64,000 bases of DNA, from contig JANQEA010000035.1 in assembly GCA_028278555.1 (NCBI GenBank), positions 340,089 through 404,088 of the forward strand, read 5' to 3'. The position numbers and the translations under genes are program-made. Shown here piece after piece: positions 1-8,579 of the stretch. This DNA comes from Candidatus Bipolaricaulota bacterium (GTDB lineage Bacteria; Bipolaricaulota; Bipolaricaulia; UBA7950; UBA9294). The notes beneath the pieces were generated by a model. The model made no database searches and was not told where the DNA came from. It saw only the letters and a list, made by a program, of their open reading frames with translations. Each line of letters begins with the position of its first letter. The stretch's first letter is position 1.

Positions 1-816
1 ATCTCGCGTCCGGTCACGACGCTCCGGCGCTCCGCGGCCCGACTCGCCGCCGGCGATGATGTCGACCGACTCCCGGTCACCCGAGGGGAGCTCGGCGCGA
101 TGGGCGCCGCATTCAACGCGATGGCCGATTCACTCGAACAGCAGCGCGAAGTGCGAAGCCGGATGATCTCTGATCTGTCCCACGAGCTGAACACGCCGCT
201 CTCCGTCATCCAACTCGAACTCGAGGCCCTACGAGACGGGATGCAGCCCCCGGACGAAGCGGTCGAGCACGTCCTCGGGGAACTCGAACTCCTCCGGAAC
301 TTGGCCAGCGACGTCGGCCTTCTCGCCGAGAACGCTGCCGGCCTGCTTGCGATCCGGAAGGAAGTGGTCGATCTGACGGAGTTCCTCTCCGCGGCGGTCG
401 GGCGCTGGCGGACACAGGCTGAGGCGGCCGGGGTCGACCTGACGGTCGTCACGCCGGAGGCCCCGCTCCTCGTCGAGGCCGACCCGACGCGGATTAGCCA
501 GGCGCTCGGCAACCTGATCCGCAACGCGTTGCAGCACACATCTCAGGGCGGCGCGATCGAGATCGTCTGCGCTCGGCGGTCGGTCGAGCGGCTCGGAGGC
601 ATCTGGAACACGATCTGCGTCAGCGACTCCGGCAGCGGCATCCCCCCCGACGCGCTCGAACGGATCTTCGAGCGAACGGTTCGGGGGAGCGGGGACCGAA
701 CCGGGCGAGGCCTCGGCCTCACGATCGTCCGACAGATCGTCGAAGCACACGACGGCCGCGTCTGGGCCGAGAGCACACCCAACGTTGGCAGCACGTTTTG
801 TATGGCGCTTCCATAG
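1..816 (+). CDS. Sensor histidine kinase, C-terminal part (5' truncated by window edge)
   Basis: The reading frame is open from base 1. The first codons look like the end of a HAMP linker (a short helix ending GAMGAAFNAMADSL). The dimerisation H-box SDLSHELNTP follows, with the phospho-acceptor His codon at 181-183. The HATPase domain shows an N-box (NLIRNALQH), a G1 box (DSGSGIP) and a G2 box (GRGLGLTI). It should autophosphorylate and pass phosphate to a response regulator presumably encoded upstream, outside the window. The C-terminus is STFCMALP, and that 3' end is repeated downstream. The family is certain; the input signal cannot be read because the sensor part is missing. Confidence 0.93.
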   Translation: MSRPVTTLRRSAARLAAGDDVDRLPVTRGELGAMGAAFNAMADSLEQQREVRSRMISDLSHELNTPLSVIQLELEALRDGMQPPDEAVEHVLGELELLRNLASDVGLLAENAAGLLAIRKEVVDLTEFLSAAVGRWRTQAEAAGVDLTVVTPEAPLLVEADPTRISQALGNLIRNALQHTSQGGAIEIVCARRSVERLGGIWNTICVSDSGSGIPPDALERIFERTVRGSGDRTGRGLGLTIVRQIVEAHDGRVWAESTPNVGSTFCMALP

Positions 817-1203
817 GCTGGCTTGCAGAACCCGATAGGAGAACCGATATCGAGGGTTCTCCTCCGCGCCTGCTTCGGCAGGCGCGCGAAGCTCTTTCTG
901 CATAGCGCTCCCGTAGAACACCGCCTGCGGAACCAATAGGAGAGCCGATATTGAGGGCTCTCCTCCGCGCCTGGCTTCACAGGCGCGCGAAGCAGCTTCT
1001 GCATCGCTCTTCCGTAGAGCGCCTCTTGCAGTGCCAACAGGAGAACCGATATCGAGGGTTCTCCTTCGCGCCTGCCGAAGCAGGCGCGCGGAGTTCATTC
1101 TGGTTCGCCCTTCCCTAGACCCTAGAGTGGCTCTACGGACCCTGACAGGAGAACCTCCATCGGTGGTTCTCCTCCGCGCCTGCTTGGCAGGCGCGAAGCC
1201 CGC
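795..1203 (+). repeat. Tandem ~101-bp repeat built from the kinase gene 3' end plus hairpins
   Basis: Successive stop codons fall at 814-816, 914-916, 1015-1017 and 1116-1118, a period of 100-101 bp. In each unit the codons before the stop read S(S/T)F(C/W)(M/I/F)ALP, matching the end of the kinase. Each unit carries a GGAGAACC/GGTTCTCC-type hairpin (first copy 838-862) and then a CGCGCCTGC/GCAGGCGCG hairpin. The last unit is partial and runs into the end of the nitroreductase gene. Copies differ at many bases but keep the coding sense, so they are old duplications or were gathered from related loci. The GC hairpins could act as terminators, although no T-tract follows. Confidence 0.85.
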
Positions 1204-1782
1204 CTAGTCGATGGTCGCCATCCAGTCGGTCGATTCGTCGACCGACCGGCGGGGGCGTGCGTCCGGCGATTCGTCCGGATGGCCGATCGACAGGGCGGCG
1301 ACGAGATCTTCTTCCGGTCTACCGAGCCACTCGACGACGGCATCGTGTGCATAGAAGATGTCGGCGATCCAGAGCGAGCCGAGGTCCAGGTCGACGGCCG
1401 CCAGACAGACGTTCTGGATTGCTGCGCTGATCCCCTGAACGTCGATCATCCGAGCCCCCTCGAATCCCTTCCACTCCTCGGGGATCGGCAGCCCGAAGAA
1501 GACGACGGTTGCCGGCGCCTGTCGGATGATGGCCGCCGTTGCCGGGGCGCTGCCGACGTTCCCCCCCTGATCGCGGATCGCTTCGCAGCTTTGCTCGATC
1601 AGTTCGGCCAGATGCGTCCGCGCGTCCTCGGTCAGGACGACGAACCGCCACGGCTGGCGATTCTTGCCCGAAGGGGCTTGGATCGCCGCGTCGAGCAGCC
1701 GTTCGATCGTGGCGCGATCGAGCGGGTCGCTCTTGAAGCGGCGGATGCTCCGGCGTGCGGCGATGGCGTCGAGGGTGTTCAT
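1204..1782 (-). CDS. Nitroreductase family FMN-dependent oxidoreductase
   Basis: The protein has 192 aa, a typical length for a small NAD(P)H:FMN nitroreductase. The N-terminus DAIAARRSIRRFKSDPL and the following APSGKNRQPWRFVVL match the FMN-phosphate-binding start of the family. The central part (QNVCLAAVDLDLGSLWIAD) matches the dimer-interface region. It would reduce nitroaromatics, quinones or flavins in the cytoplasm; the substrate cannot be told. The ATG follows a good AGGAGG site. It stands alone, converging on the kinase repeat tract. Confidence 0.9.
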   Translation of the reverse strand: MNTLDAIAARRSIRRFKSDPLDRATIERLLDAAIQAPSGKNRQPWRFVVLTEDARTHLAELIEQSCEAIRDQGGNVGSAPATAAIIRQAPATVVFFGLPIPEEWKGFEGARMIDVQGISAAIQNVCLAAVDLDLGSLWIADIFYAHDAVVEWLGRPEEDLVAALSIGHPDESPDARPRRSVDESTDWMATID

Positions 1783-1994
1783 GCGGGCCTCCTAGGGCGC
1801 GGGATACACGCACAGACTACCGTGCTCGGGCGGAAGCTGCATCGTGATCCGTGATCCTTGCTCACAGGAAGAGAACCGACTACGACTGGCGGGTCAGCCA
1901 GGCGCAGCAGACCGTAGGCCGAGCAGATACTGTTAGTCGCGGTGGCAGCTCTCGCGAGCTAGCCTGCGGACCCGCGCAGCAGCGCGTTGACTGC

Positions 1995-2663
1995 TCACCC
2001 AGCTGAGGTCACCAGTTGGCGGGATCGTCTCCGGAACCAAGCCTCACTCTGATACTCGCGGAACTTGTCCAGGAAGTGGCTGTGACACTGCCTGAGAAGC
2101 CTGCCGCTGTTGCAGGGGCAAGGCTCCTCGTAGGCAGTCAGCCGAGGCATTCCCAGCAGCTGTATGCATCTGATGACTGCTGCATGCGACGGCATGTGAA
2201 GCTCCAGGGCATAGAAGTCAAGAACGCCATCCGAACCATGGGCGATTTCTCCCAAGGGCAATGGGTCGCCTCTCTCGAAGAAGACAGCTTGGTAGAGATA
2301 GGGGACCAGGCAAGCCTTCAGATAGTCGAGAACACTTGGCGATAGTTTCAGCTGCCGATAGAGAAGAACGGGAACACCCAGGCAAAGCGATTGGCCGCCG
2401 GCGTTCTTGTGGAAGGTCTTCGGAATGCGTCCGCATGTCTCATATACAACAGGCAATGAAACGGGATACCCTTCACGGAGTTCGACCCTTATTCCGAAAT
2501 CAGTCACAACGTGTTTGTGGTTTCCGAACACTGCATCCAGGTGGAACAGCCCAGCGATCACTAGCCCGCTCCCGTGCCGTGGCTGGATTCGCAAGCCTGG
2601 CTGCCATTCGAGAAGCTGTCAAACCTCCCAGTCAGCTTGCACAGCGCTTTGCTCAGGTGTCAT
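1995..2663 (-). pseudogene. CBASS E2-like conjugating protein with C-terminal SEC-C motif, interrupted by an in-frame TGA
   Basis: The third CBASS gene begins with an ATG at 2663 that overlaps the CD-NTase stop by 11 bases, and reads MTPEQSAVQADWEV before a TGA at 2619-2621. The same frame then continues for about 207 codons. That part has E2/UBC-like features: YPVSLPVVYETCGRIPKTFH, then GGQSLCLGVP with the candidate catalytic Cys. It ends in a SEC-C metal site, PCPCNSGRLLRQCHSHF. A CGA-to-TGA change would explain the stop. TGA is an ordinary stop elsewhere here, so recoding is unlikely. Restart at TTG 2594 would give a 199-aa protein lacking the first helix. In type II-short CBASS the E2 primes the CD-NTase. 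Either the arm is dead or shortened, or this is a sequencing error. Confidence 0.7.
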
Positions 2664-3837
2664 ATGAGTTCCATGGCCTTGGTGCGCTGCTGGGAATGCG
2701 GACTGTTTCCGCTCCCGTGCGCGACTTCCCGGCCTTCGGAGCTACTGAGCTGGCAAGGATTCTTCGCGCGCGCTTGGCATCCAGCGTCAGGGCGAACGCC
2801 TCGAGGAAGAAGCGAGACGCTGCCTCAGTTTCTCGAAGCTGTAGTAGTCGATCGACGTCAGCCAGAAGCTGCTGATGCCAGTGGGCGAATGCTTGCCTGA
2901 GGTCAGGGTTCTTCTCCCATGCATCAGCGAAGTCCTCTGCAGGATTGACGGGATTCGGAACGAAAGGCCTAGAATTCTGAATGTGATCGGGCATTGACGT
3001 AACGACTTCCTGCAACGCCGAAAGAAGGTCTTGTTGGTTGCCGTAGGCTCGTGCGGCTAGGGTTGTGATGATCATCGAGATTGGCCCTAGATCTGGATCC
3101 TTCGCAAACATGACATCGCGATGCCGTTTGAGAATCTGAATGACATGCTGCAAAGGAGTCTTCCATCTATAGGCCGGTATGTCCTCAACCTCGCGATACG
3201 CGCCAGTGGTAACCAAAGATCTCAGGTATTGCAGAGCGGCGGGGCGCATCACTGACTCGAACCAGAGGGCGAAACCTCTTGGATTACTCCTCGGCCAATC
3301 CGCGGTGAGTATGTCGTAGTTCGCGTCCGTGTTGTCAGTAATGGCGACTGTGTGTTCTGCCAGGCTCGGAGCGACGCCGACCGAAATGAGAGACTCTACG
3401 AAGTCTCTGTCATCAGGTAGGGCAGGGAGTACATCTACATGGAAGTTGACGTGGTCTGCGTAGTCTAATCGCCAGCAACGCTTCTTCTCGTCGACGGGCG
3501 CCTGGATTCCATGAGCGGCAGCATAGCCCCGGATCTCCGTTCCAACGGAGTTCTTGACCTGGTGCTGTGTCTGCGTCGTTTTCGGTAGCCCTAGGGCGCA
3601 GACAAAGTCAAGATCGTATCCCTGATCCGCGTCAATTGGATTCACGGCGGTTCCGATTCTGAAGGAGCCTTGGGAGTAAACCTCGGGCGAGTAGGCTCGC
3701 AGGGCTGAATCGGCTCGATTTAGCCAGACACCGATTGCTTGGTACCGTTCTGCAGCTTGCTCATACAGTGACTCGGGGATGTCCAAGTCCTCCACTAGGA
3801 TGTCAAGCAGCTGTTCTGCGATTCTGGTCTGGGTCAT
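2653..3837 (-). CDS. CD-NTase (cGAS/DncV-like nucleotidyltransferase) of a CBASS system
   Basis: The protein has 394 aa when started at the ATG at 3837, which overlaps the patatin stop (ATGA) and follows AAGGAAAGGAG. It has the nucleotidyltransferase signature: GS at residues 57-58, D75-L-D77 in GYDLDFVCAL, and the third acidic residue D135 in NFHVDVLPAL. The spacing fits the DncV/CD-NTase superfamily. On phage infection it would make a cyclic oligonucleotide that activates the neighbouring patatin. Order and overlaps (effector, CD-NTase, E2-like) match type II-short CBASS. The C-terminus ends NSYDT, not the terminal Gly or Ala seen in some E2-conjugated CD-NTases. Base composition is visibly lower in GC than the flanks, consistent with transfer. 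Confidence 0.9.
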   Translation of the reverse strand: MTQTRIAEQLLDILVEDLDIPESLYEQAAERYQAIGVWLNRADSALRAYSPEVYSQGSFRIGTAVNPIDADQGYDLDFVCALGLPKTTQTQHQVKNSVGTEIRGYAAAHGIQAPVDEKKRCWRLDYADHVNFHVDVLPALPDDRDFVESLISVGVAPSLAEHTVAITDNTDANYDILTADWPRSNPRGFALWFESVMRPAALQYLRSLVTTGAYREVEDIPAYRWKTPLQHVIQILKRHRDVMFAKDPDLGPISMIITTLAARAYGNQQDLLSALQEVVTSMPDHIQNSRPFVPNPVNPAEDFADAWEKNPDLRQAFAHWHQQLLADVDRLLQLRETEAASRFFLEAFALTLDAKRARRILASSVAPKAGKSRTGAETVRIPSSAPRPWNSYDT

Positions 3838-4817
3838 GTTTGAACTCCTTTCCTTGCATCCTGAGGCTGAGATTCCCGGCATACCTCTCTCGCGACCGCG
3901 ATGTGATCTGCAAACATGCATTCGAAAGCGGGCGCGATCTTGCGGCTCTCATGGAGCGCTCGCGCTTTCAGGGCACTTCGACGACTGATCTTGTCAAACC
4001 CGAAACTGCGTTGAGGAACCTCTGGATCGACACGAAGGACATTCGATTGGCCGAGCATGTGTATGGCCAAGTTCGTCGCACTGAGTGATTGGCCTCTCAG
4101 GAAGAGGTTCTTCGACTCGCAGAGCCACTGCAGTGCTCCACCTCCATCCAAGCGCTCCTTTCGAGGGGAAACTGACTTCGTAGTGCCTAGGCTGAAAACG
4201 CGGATCTCGTCTAGTCTGCGATTGAAGATGCTGACCGCTTCGCTCAGGCCGACCAAGATCGGGTTGTTTGCCCACAGCCCGCCGTCCACGTGTCGTAGAC
4301 AACCAATATGGGAAGAAGCCGGGAAGTAGGTTGGGGCGGCACAAGTCGCCAACGCGACTTGCCATGCTGGGACCTTCCAGTCGCGCCGAAGCCGTCTGCT
4401 GTGATCTGTCTTGAATAGGTACACGTCGTCCGATTCGAGACTGTACGAGGGAATCACGAGAGGCTTCGTACTATCCCCTAGGAGGCGATTCCCGAAGACA
4501 GCATCGTTTCGGAGTGCATGCTCCAGAGCTCTCGCGGAGTACTTCGACCGCAGACCTTGACGCAGAGTTCGCCAACCAAGCCTGTTCGAGAGGATCTTCT
4601 TCCCTTGATCGAAGTACAGATCGACAACAGCGTCAGGAGAGAGGCCCAGACCGAGGGCCAAAGCGATGATCCCGCCCGTGGAAGTGCCAACTATGAGGTC
4701 GAAGTGATCCCGGATCGTGATGCCGAGATCGCTCTCCAAAGCAGCGAGTATCGATGCACTGAAGAGGCCACGGATGCCTCCTCCATCCAACGAGAGGATC
4801 TGAAATCGATCTACCAT
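3834..4817 (-). CDS. capV: Patatin-like phospholipase, CBASS effector (CapV-type)
   Basis: The start is the ATG at 4817, nine or so bases after GGAGGT; the reading frame upstream of it shows no similarity. The 327-aa protein has the patatin oxyanion hole DGGGIRG (residues 11-17), the nucleophile motif GTSTGG with Ser46, and the dyad Asp in DGG at 178-180. In CBASS, CapV binds the cyclic dinucleotide made by the CD-NTase and degrades membrane phospholipids, killing the infected cell. It is the first gene of the operon and is translationally coupled (ATGA) to the CD-NTase. The family is certain; the CBASS role rests on the neighbours. Confidence 0.9.
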   Translation of the reverse strand: MVDRFQILSLDGGGIRGLFSASILAALESDLGITIRDHFDLIVGTSTGGIIALALGLGLSPDAVVDLYFDQGKKILSNRLGWRTLRQGLRSKYSARALEHALRNDAVFGNRLLGDSTKPLVIPSYSLESDDVYLFKTDHSRRLRRDWKVPAWQVALATCAAPTYFPASSHIGCLRHVDGGLWANNPILVGLSEAVSIFNRRLDEIRVFSLGTTKSVSPRKERLDGGGALQWLCESKNLFLRGQSLSATNLAIHMLGQSNVLRVDPEVPQRSFGFDKISRRSALKARALHESRKIAPAFECMFADHIAVAREVCRESQPQDARKGVQT

Positions 4818-5231
4818 TCCACCCACCTCCAACCATCCATCACGACGGATGAGCGGAGGAAGGCTCCTACTGTGCTGATCCTGCGCATTTGATTCGCCGG
4901 AAGGGCAAGCGTTCAAACGGGGTGACAAGCCAAAGGAACCACTGGCTCTGCGGTTAGTCCCAAATCGCCCCCCAGCGATTCACCACCCACGAAGCCCGTG
5001 ACTTGACAGACTCAGAGAAGATTGCTAACGTCGCCTCACAACTTTACTAGGAGTTGTTAGTGAGGCTCCGGCGGCTATCTTCACGAAGCCTGCCGGGGCT
5101 TCGCTGTTCAGTCTAGCGGCGGAAAGCCTTGGCGACAACGGTCTCTGGCAGTAGCGACATGCAACTGCCAGAGACAGGGACAGGGTTTTCCACAGCCTTG
5201 AGGGGCGCTGCGGACATCCATCACGCCCATA
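4818..5231. other. Gene-free stretch upstream of the CBASS operon
   Basis: About 410 bases separate the CBASS operon start from the convergent end of the EamA transporter. The operon promoter should lie here, but I see no clear -35/-10 pair. A GC-rich inverted stretch around 5075-5110 (GAAGCC near GGGGCTTC) may form a hairpin. No tRNA-like or integrase-like sequence is visible. Confidence 0.4.
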
Positions 5232-6146
5232 CTACGGTCGATTGGCCAAGTCGGTCTGGCTTGTAAGCGCACTCCGCTTCAGCTGGACCAACAACGTCCC
5301 GACCGCCACGGCCGCAAGGCCGAGGATCTCGATTGCACCGGGCCGCTCGCTGAGGAAGATCCAGGCGAGGACGGCGATCTGGACCAGCATCGTGTTGTTG
5401 ATAACGCTCGACTCGGTCGCGCTGAGCGTCCGAAGCGTTCGATTCCAGAGCGTGAATGCGAACGCGGTGTTGACGACGGCGAGCCAGAGGATAGTCCCCC
5501 AACTCCGGAGCGTCAGAGGAGGAAGTCCCTGGGTCCCAACTCCGGCGGCGAGAAGGACGGCGCCGCCGACCCCCATGCTGATCGTCGTCACGATAATCGG
5601 TGAGAACGTCCGACGTCGGTTGATGACCCGCCCGAGGAGCGACCCCGCGGTGTTTCCGGCGAGCGTGATCCCCGCAAAGACGAACCCGAGACCCGCACCG
5701 CGGAGCGGGTTCGATGGCGCGAAGTAGAGCGCCGCGCCAGCGAGCGCCAGCGCGATCCCGATCCATTGGAGTTGCGCCGGGCGCTCACGGAGCGCAAAGA
5801 CCCCGGCTCCCGCGACGAGCAACGGCGTGAAGCTCAAGATCAGGCTGAACGGGATTGCGTCAAGGTACGAGAGCGTCAAGAACTGGCCGCCCTGTGCCAG
5901 GGCGTAAAGAACGAGTCCGAGGAGCAGGAGCTGAGCCCAATCCCCGCCGGTCAGCCTCGTGAGCTCGCCGCGGTGTCGCCAGAGACCGGGGAGGAGGACA
6001 CAGGCGGCGATCGCGTAGCGAAGTCCGGCGAACGTCAGCGGAGGGATCTCTTCGAGACCCCACTTGATGAGAACCCAAGACGTAGACCAGAGGAACGTGA
6101 CGAGCAACGCCTGCAAGACGGCGCTCCGGTTGGACAGTGTGCGCAT
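5232..6146 (-). CDS. EamA/DMT-superfamily membrane transporter
   Basis: The protein has 304 aa from the ATG at 6146 (AAAGGGGTG upstream) and about ten hydrophobic segments arranged as two EamA repeats. The first begins ALLVTFLWSTSWVLIKWGLEEIPP and the second with GAGLGFVFAGITLAGNTAGS. Family members export amino acids, metabolites or nucleobases across the inner membrane; the substrate cannot be predicted. It is a lone gene, transcribed away from the SDR/SPT pair. An upstream in-frame start at 6188 lacks a ribosome site. Confidence 0.9.
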   Translation of the reverse strand: MRTLSNRSAVLQALLVTFLWSTSWVLIKWGLEEIPPLTFAGLRYAIAACVLLPGLWRHRGELTRLTGGDWAQLLLLGLVLYALAQGGQFLTLSYLDAIPFSLILSFTPLLVAGAGVFALRERPAQLQWIGIALALAGAALYFAPSNPLRGAGLGFVFAGITLAGNTAGSLLGRVINRRRTFSPIIVTTISMGVGGAVLLAAGVGTQGLPPLTLRSWGTILWLAVVNTAFAFTLWNRTLRTLSATESSVINNTMLVQIAVLAWIFLSERPGAIEILGLAAVAVGTLLVQLKRSALTSQTDLANRP

Positions 6147-6449
6147 GCTAGCACCCCTTTCGGCGGCGCCCGCGTGTGGGGACGCCACGGTCGGTTCGGT
6201 GCCGGCCTAACCCCTCCCGGCTTTTATCCGATCAGGTGCTACGCACGATTGCTTCTGTGACGCTCGGTCCAGGCCCGCCGATCGACAACCCCGGCAGCGG
6301 AACCCTAGTCACTCAGGTCGGCTGGACTTATTCTCCGGGAAGCGGTTCGCGTTGACAAGGAGTCCGCTGTCGCACGACCGCCGATTCGTCGTACAATCCT
6401 GTGTGACAGAGGACGAGCGAAGGGAGACTCGCATGTCGGGGGGGATTCC

Positions 6450-7298
6450 ATGAGATCGAGTGAGGCGAAGACGGTGCTCGTCGTCGGTGCGTCATCGGGG
6501 ATCGGACGGGCCTGCGCCCTTCATCTTGCACGAGGCGGCTACCGCGTCGTCGGGACGACGCGCCGATCGCCGGACGACGTCGAGGCCGATCTCCGACAGG
6601 AGCTGAGCGACTCCGACCGGCTCGAGATCATCGCGATGGATGTCGATGACGAAGCGTCCGTGATCGCTGGTGTTCGGGAGATGACCGAGCGAGCCGATCG
6701 GATCGATGCGGTGATCAACTGCGCCGGCTTCGGGATCGGAGGATCGATCGAGGATGCCGATGACGCCGAAGCGAAGGCGATCTTCGAAACGAACCTCTTC
6801 GGGACGCTTCGCGTCTGCCGCGCCGTTCTCCCGATCATGCGGAAGCAAGGCAATGGGACGATCGTCAACATCTCGTCGATCGGCGGGCGGATCGCCCTCC
6901 CGTTCCAGGGGCTCTATAGCGCGACGAAGTTCGCCGTCGAGGGGCTGACCGAGTCGCTCCGGATGGAGGCGCAACGGTTCGGGATCCGCGTCGTCCTCGT
7001 CGAGCCGGGCGACTTCGCCACCGGATTCACCGACAGCCGCCGACCGGTCCGCGCGGCCGAGAGCGAGGCGTACGCCGATGCGTACCGTGCGGCGCTCGCG
7101 GTCGTCGAGAAGGACGAGCGCGGGGGCGCATCGCCCCAGGCGATCGGGCGGCTCGTCGTGCGGATCCTCTCATCCCGCTCGCCGCGCTTGCGCTACACGG
7201 TCGGTCCGGTCTTCCAGCGGATCGCCGTCCGACTGAAGAGCATCCTGCCATCGAAGTTCTTCGGCTGGGGCTTGAGGAAGTACTACCATCAGAAGTAG
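6450..7298 (+). CDS. Short-chain dehydrogenase/reductase, possible 3-ketosphinganine reductase
   Basis: This is a 282-aa SDR with the cofactor loop GASSGIG near residue 14, NAG-like NCAGFG, the catalytic Ser in NISSIGG and the YSATK active site. A basic residue after the second strand (TTRRS) favours NADPH. It sits 28 bases ahead of a serine-palmitoyltransferase-like gene in the same direction, so the two probably form one operon. By analogy the SDR could reduce the 3-keto product of that enzyme, as KDSR does. That is inference from context only; the SDR family is too broad to fix the substrate. The C-terminal region (PSKFFGWGLRKYYHQK) could be a membrane-associating tail. Confidence 0.82.
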   Translation: MRSSEAKTVLVVGASSGIGRACALHLARGGYRVVGTTRRSPDDVEADLRQELSDSDRLEIIAMDVDDEASVIAGVREMTERADRIDAVINCAGFGIGGSIEDADDAEAKAIFETNLFGTLRVCRAVLPIMRKQGNGTIVNISSIGGRIALPFQGLYSATKFAVEGLTESLRMEAQRFGIRVVLVEPGDFATGFTDSRRPVRAAESEAYADAYRAALAVVEKDERGGASPQAIGRLVVRILSSRSPRLRYTVGPVFQRIAVRLKSILPSKFFGWGLRKYYHQK

Positions 7299-7326
7299 AG
7301 CGACGCCGTAGGAGGAGGGAGAGACC

Positions 7327-8547
7327 TTGGATCTATTCGAGAAGTGTCGCGGGCTGTTCTCCGACCCCTCGGTCGCGCAGCGGATGGGCTATCCGACGAA
7401 CGCGACGAGCCTGCAGGAGATGGGCCTCTACCCGTATTTCATCCCGCTCGACCAGACCGAAGGGACCGAGGTGACCGTCGAGGGGCAGCACCTGATCATG
7501 CTTGGCTCGAACAACTACCTCGGCCTGACGACCCATCCGGAGGTTCGCGAAGCGGCCCGCGCGGCGATCGCCGAATTCGGTCCGAGCTGCACCGGTTCGA
7601 GGTTCCTCAATGGGACGCTCGCCCTCCACGGCGAACTCGAGCGTCGGCTTGCCGCGTTCCTCGGCAAGGAGACGGCGCTCGTCTTCAGCACCGGCTATCA
7701 GATGAACCTCGGCGTCCTGTCGGCACTCCTCGGTCGGGACGACGTCGCGATCTGCGACAAGGAAGACCACGCGAGCATCGTCGATGGCTGCCGCCTCGCC
7801 CTCGGTCGGATGCGGCGGTTCGAGCACAACGATCCCGAGGACCTTCAGCGTGTCCTCACCGCCTGCTCGGACGAAGCCGGGAAGCTAGTCGTCGTCGACG
7901 GCGTCTTCAGCATGGGCGGCGACATCGCTCGGCTGCCGGAGCTAATTCCGATCTGCCAGGAACACGGCGCACGTCTGCTGGTCGACGACGCGCACGCTGT
8001 CGGCGTCATCGGCGGCGGGCGCGGAACGGCGGCCCACTTTGGCGTCACCGACGACGTCGATCTGATCGTCGGGACGTTCAGCAAGTCGTTCGCCTCGATC
8101 GGGGGGTTCGTCGCCGGCGATGAGGCGGTGCTCCATTGGATTCAGCATCTCGCCCGTTCGCTCATCTTCAGCGCCAGCCTTCCTGCGCCGAACGTCGCCG
8201 CCGCCCTCGCGGCGCTCGACGTGATGGAACGAGAGCCGGAGCGGGTCGACCGCGTCAACGCGACCGCCGATTCGATGCGCGAGCGGTATCGCGACCTTGG
8301 GTTCAACGTCGGCGACAGCCGGACGCCGATCATCCCGATCTTCATCGGCGACAGCCTGAAAGCGATGCAGGTCTGGCGCTCCCTCTTCGACTCTGGCGTC
8401 TACGTCAACGTCGCCATCCCCCCGGCCGTGCCCGTTGGACAGTCGCTCCTCCGCACCAGCTACATGGCGACCCACACCGACGAGCAGATGGATCGCGTTA
8501 TCGACGCGTTCACCGCCGTCGGCAGAGAACACGGGCTGATTGGGTAG
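7327..8547 (+). CDS. PLP-dependent alpha-oxoamine synthase, serine palmitoyltransferase-like
   Basis: The protein has 406 aa and starts at TTG 7327 after GGAGGAGGGAG. It is a fold-type I PLP enzyme of the AOS family with LGSNNYLGL, GSRFLNGTLALH, the DDAHAVG cofactor Asp/His, and the Schiff-base Lys253 in GTFSKSFASIGGF. The N-terminal MGLYPYFIPLDQTEGTEV and the SRFLNGT block resemble bacterial serine palmitoyltransferases more than BioF or KBL. It would condense an acyl thioester with an amino acid, probably Ser, to give a 3-keto sphingoid base. The upstream SDR fits the next step. The last 21 codons occur again at 9641-9703 beyond a toxin-antitoxin module. Confidence 0.85.
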   Translation: MDLFEKCRGLFSDPSVAQRMGYPTNATSLQEMGLYPYFIPLDQTEGTEVTVEGQHLIMLGSNNYLGLTTHPEVREAARAAIAEFGPSCTGSRFLNGTLALHGELERRLAAFLGKETALVFSTGYQMNLGVLSALLGRDDVAICDKEDHASIVDGCRLALGRMRRFEHNDPEDLQRVLTACSDEAGKLVVVDGVFSMGGDIARLPELIPICQEHGARLLVDDAHAVGVIGGGRGTAAHFGVTDDVDLIVGTFSKSFASIGGFVAGDEAVLHWIQHLARSLIFSASLPAPNVAAALAALDVMEREPERVDRVNATADSMRERYRDLGFNVGDSRTPIIPIFIGDSLKAMQVWRSLFDSGVYVNVAIPPAVPVGQSLLRTSYMATHTDEQMDRVIDAFTAVGREHGLIG

Positions 8548-8579
8548 TACGTCTGCGAATTCGTGGGACAAGCACTCGC

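Noticed and set aside
229..1098. Long minus-strand ORF (289 aa) opposite the kinase
   Set aside because: It is the antisense of the kinase coding frame plus the tandem repeat; its repeated RRRTLDIGSP-like text comes from the 101-bp repeat, not from a protein.
795..1203. Possible CRISPR array
   Set aside because: Units are contiguous, about 101 bp, contain degenerate coding ends and lack short identical repeats with unique spacers.
2619..2621. TGA read as Trp or selenocysteine in the E2-like gene
   Set aside because: TGA ends many intact genes here, including the CD-NTase and both exporter ATPases' partners, and no SECIS-like hairpin is evident after it.
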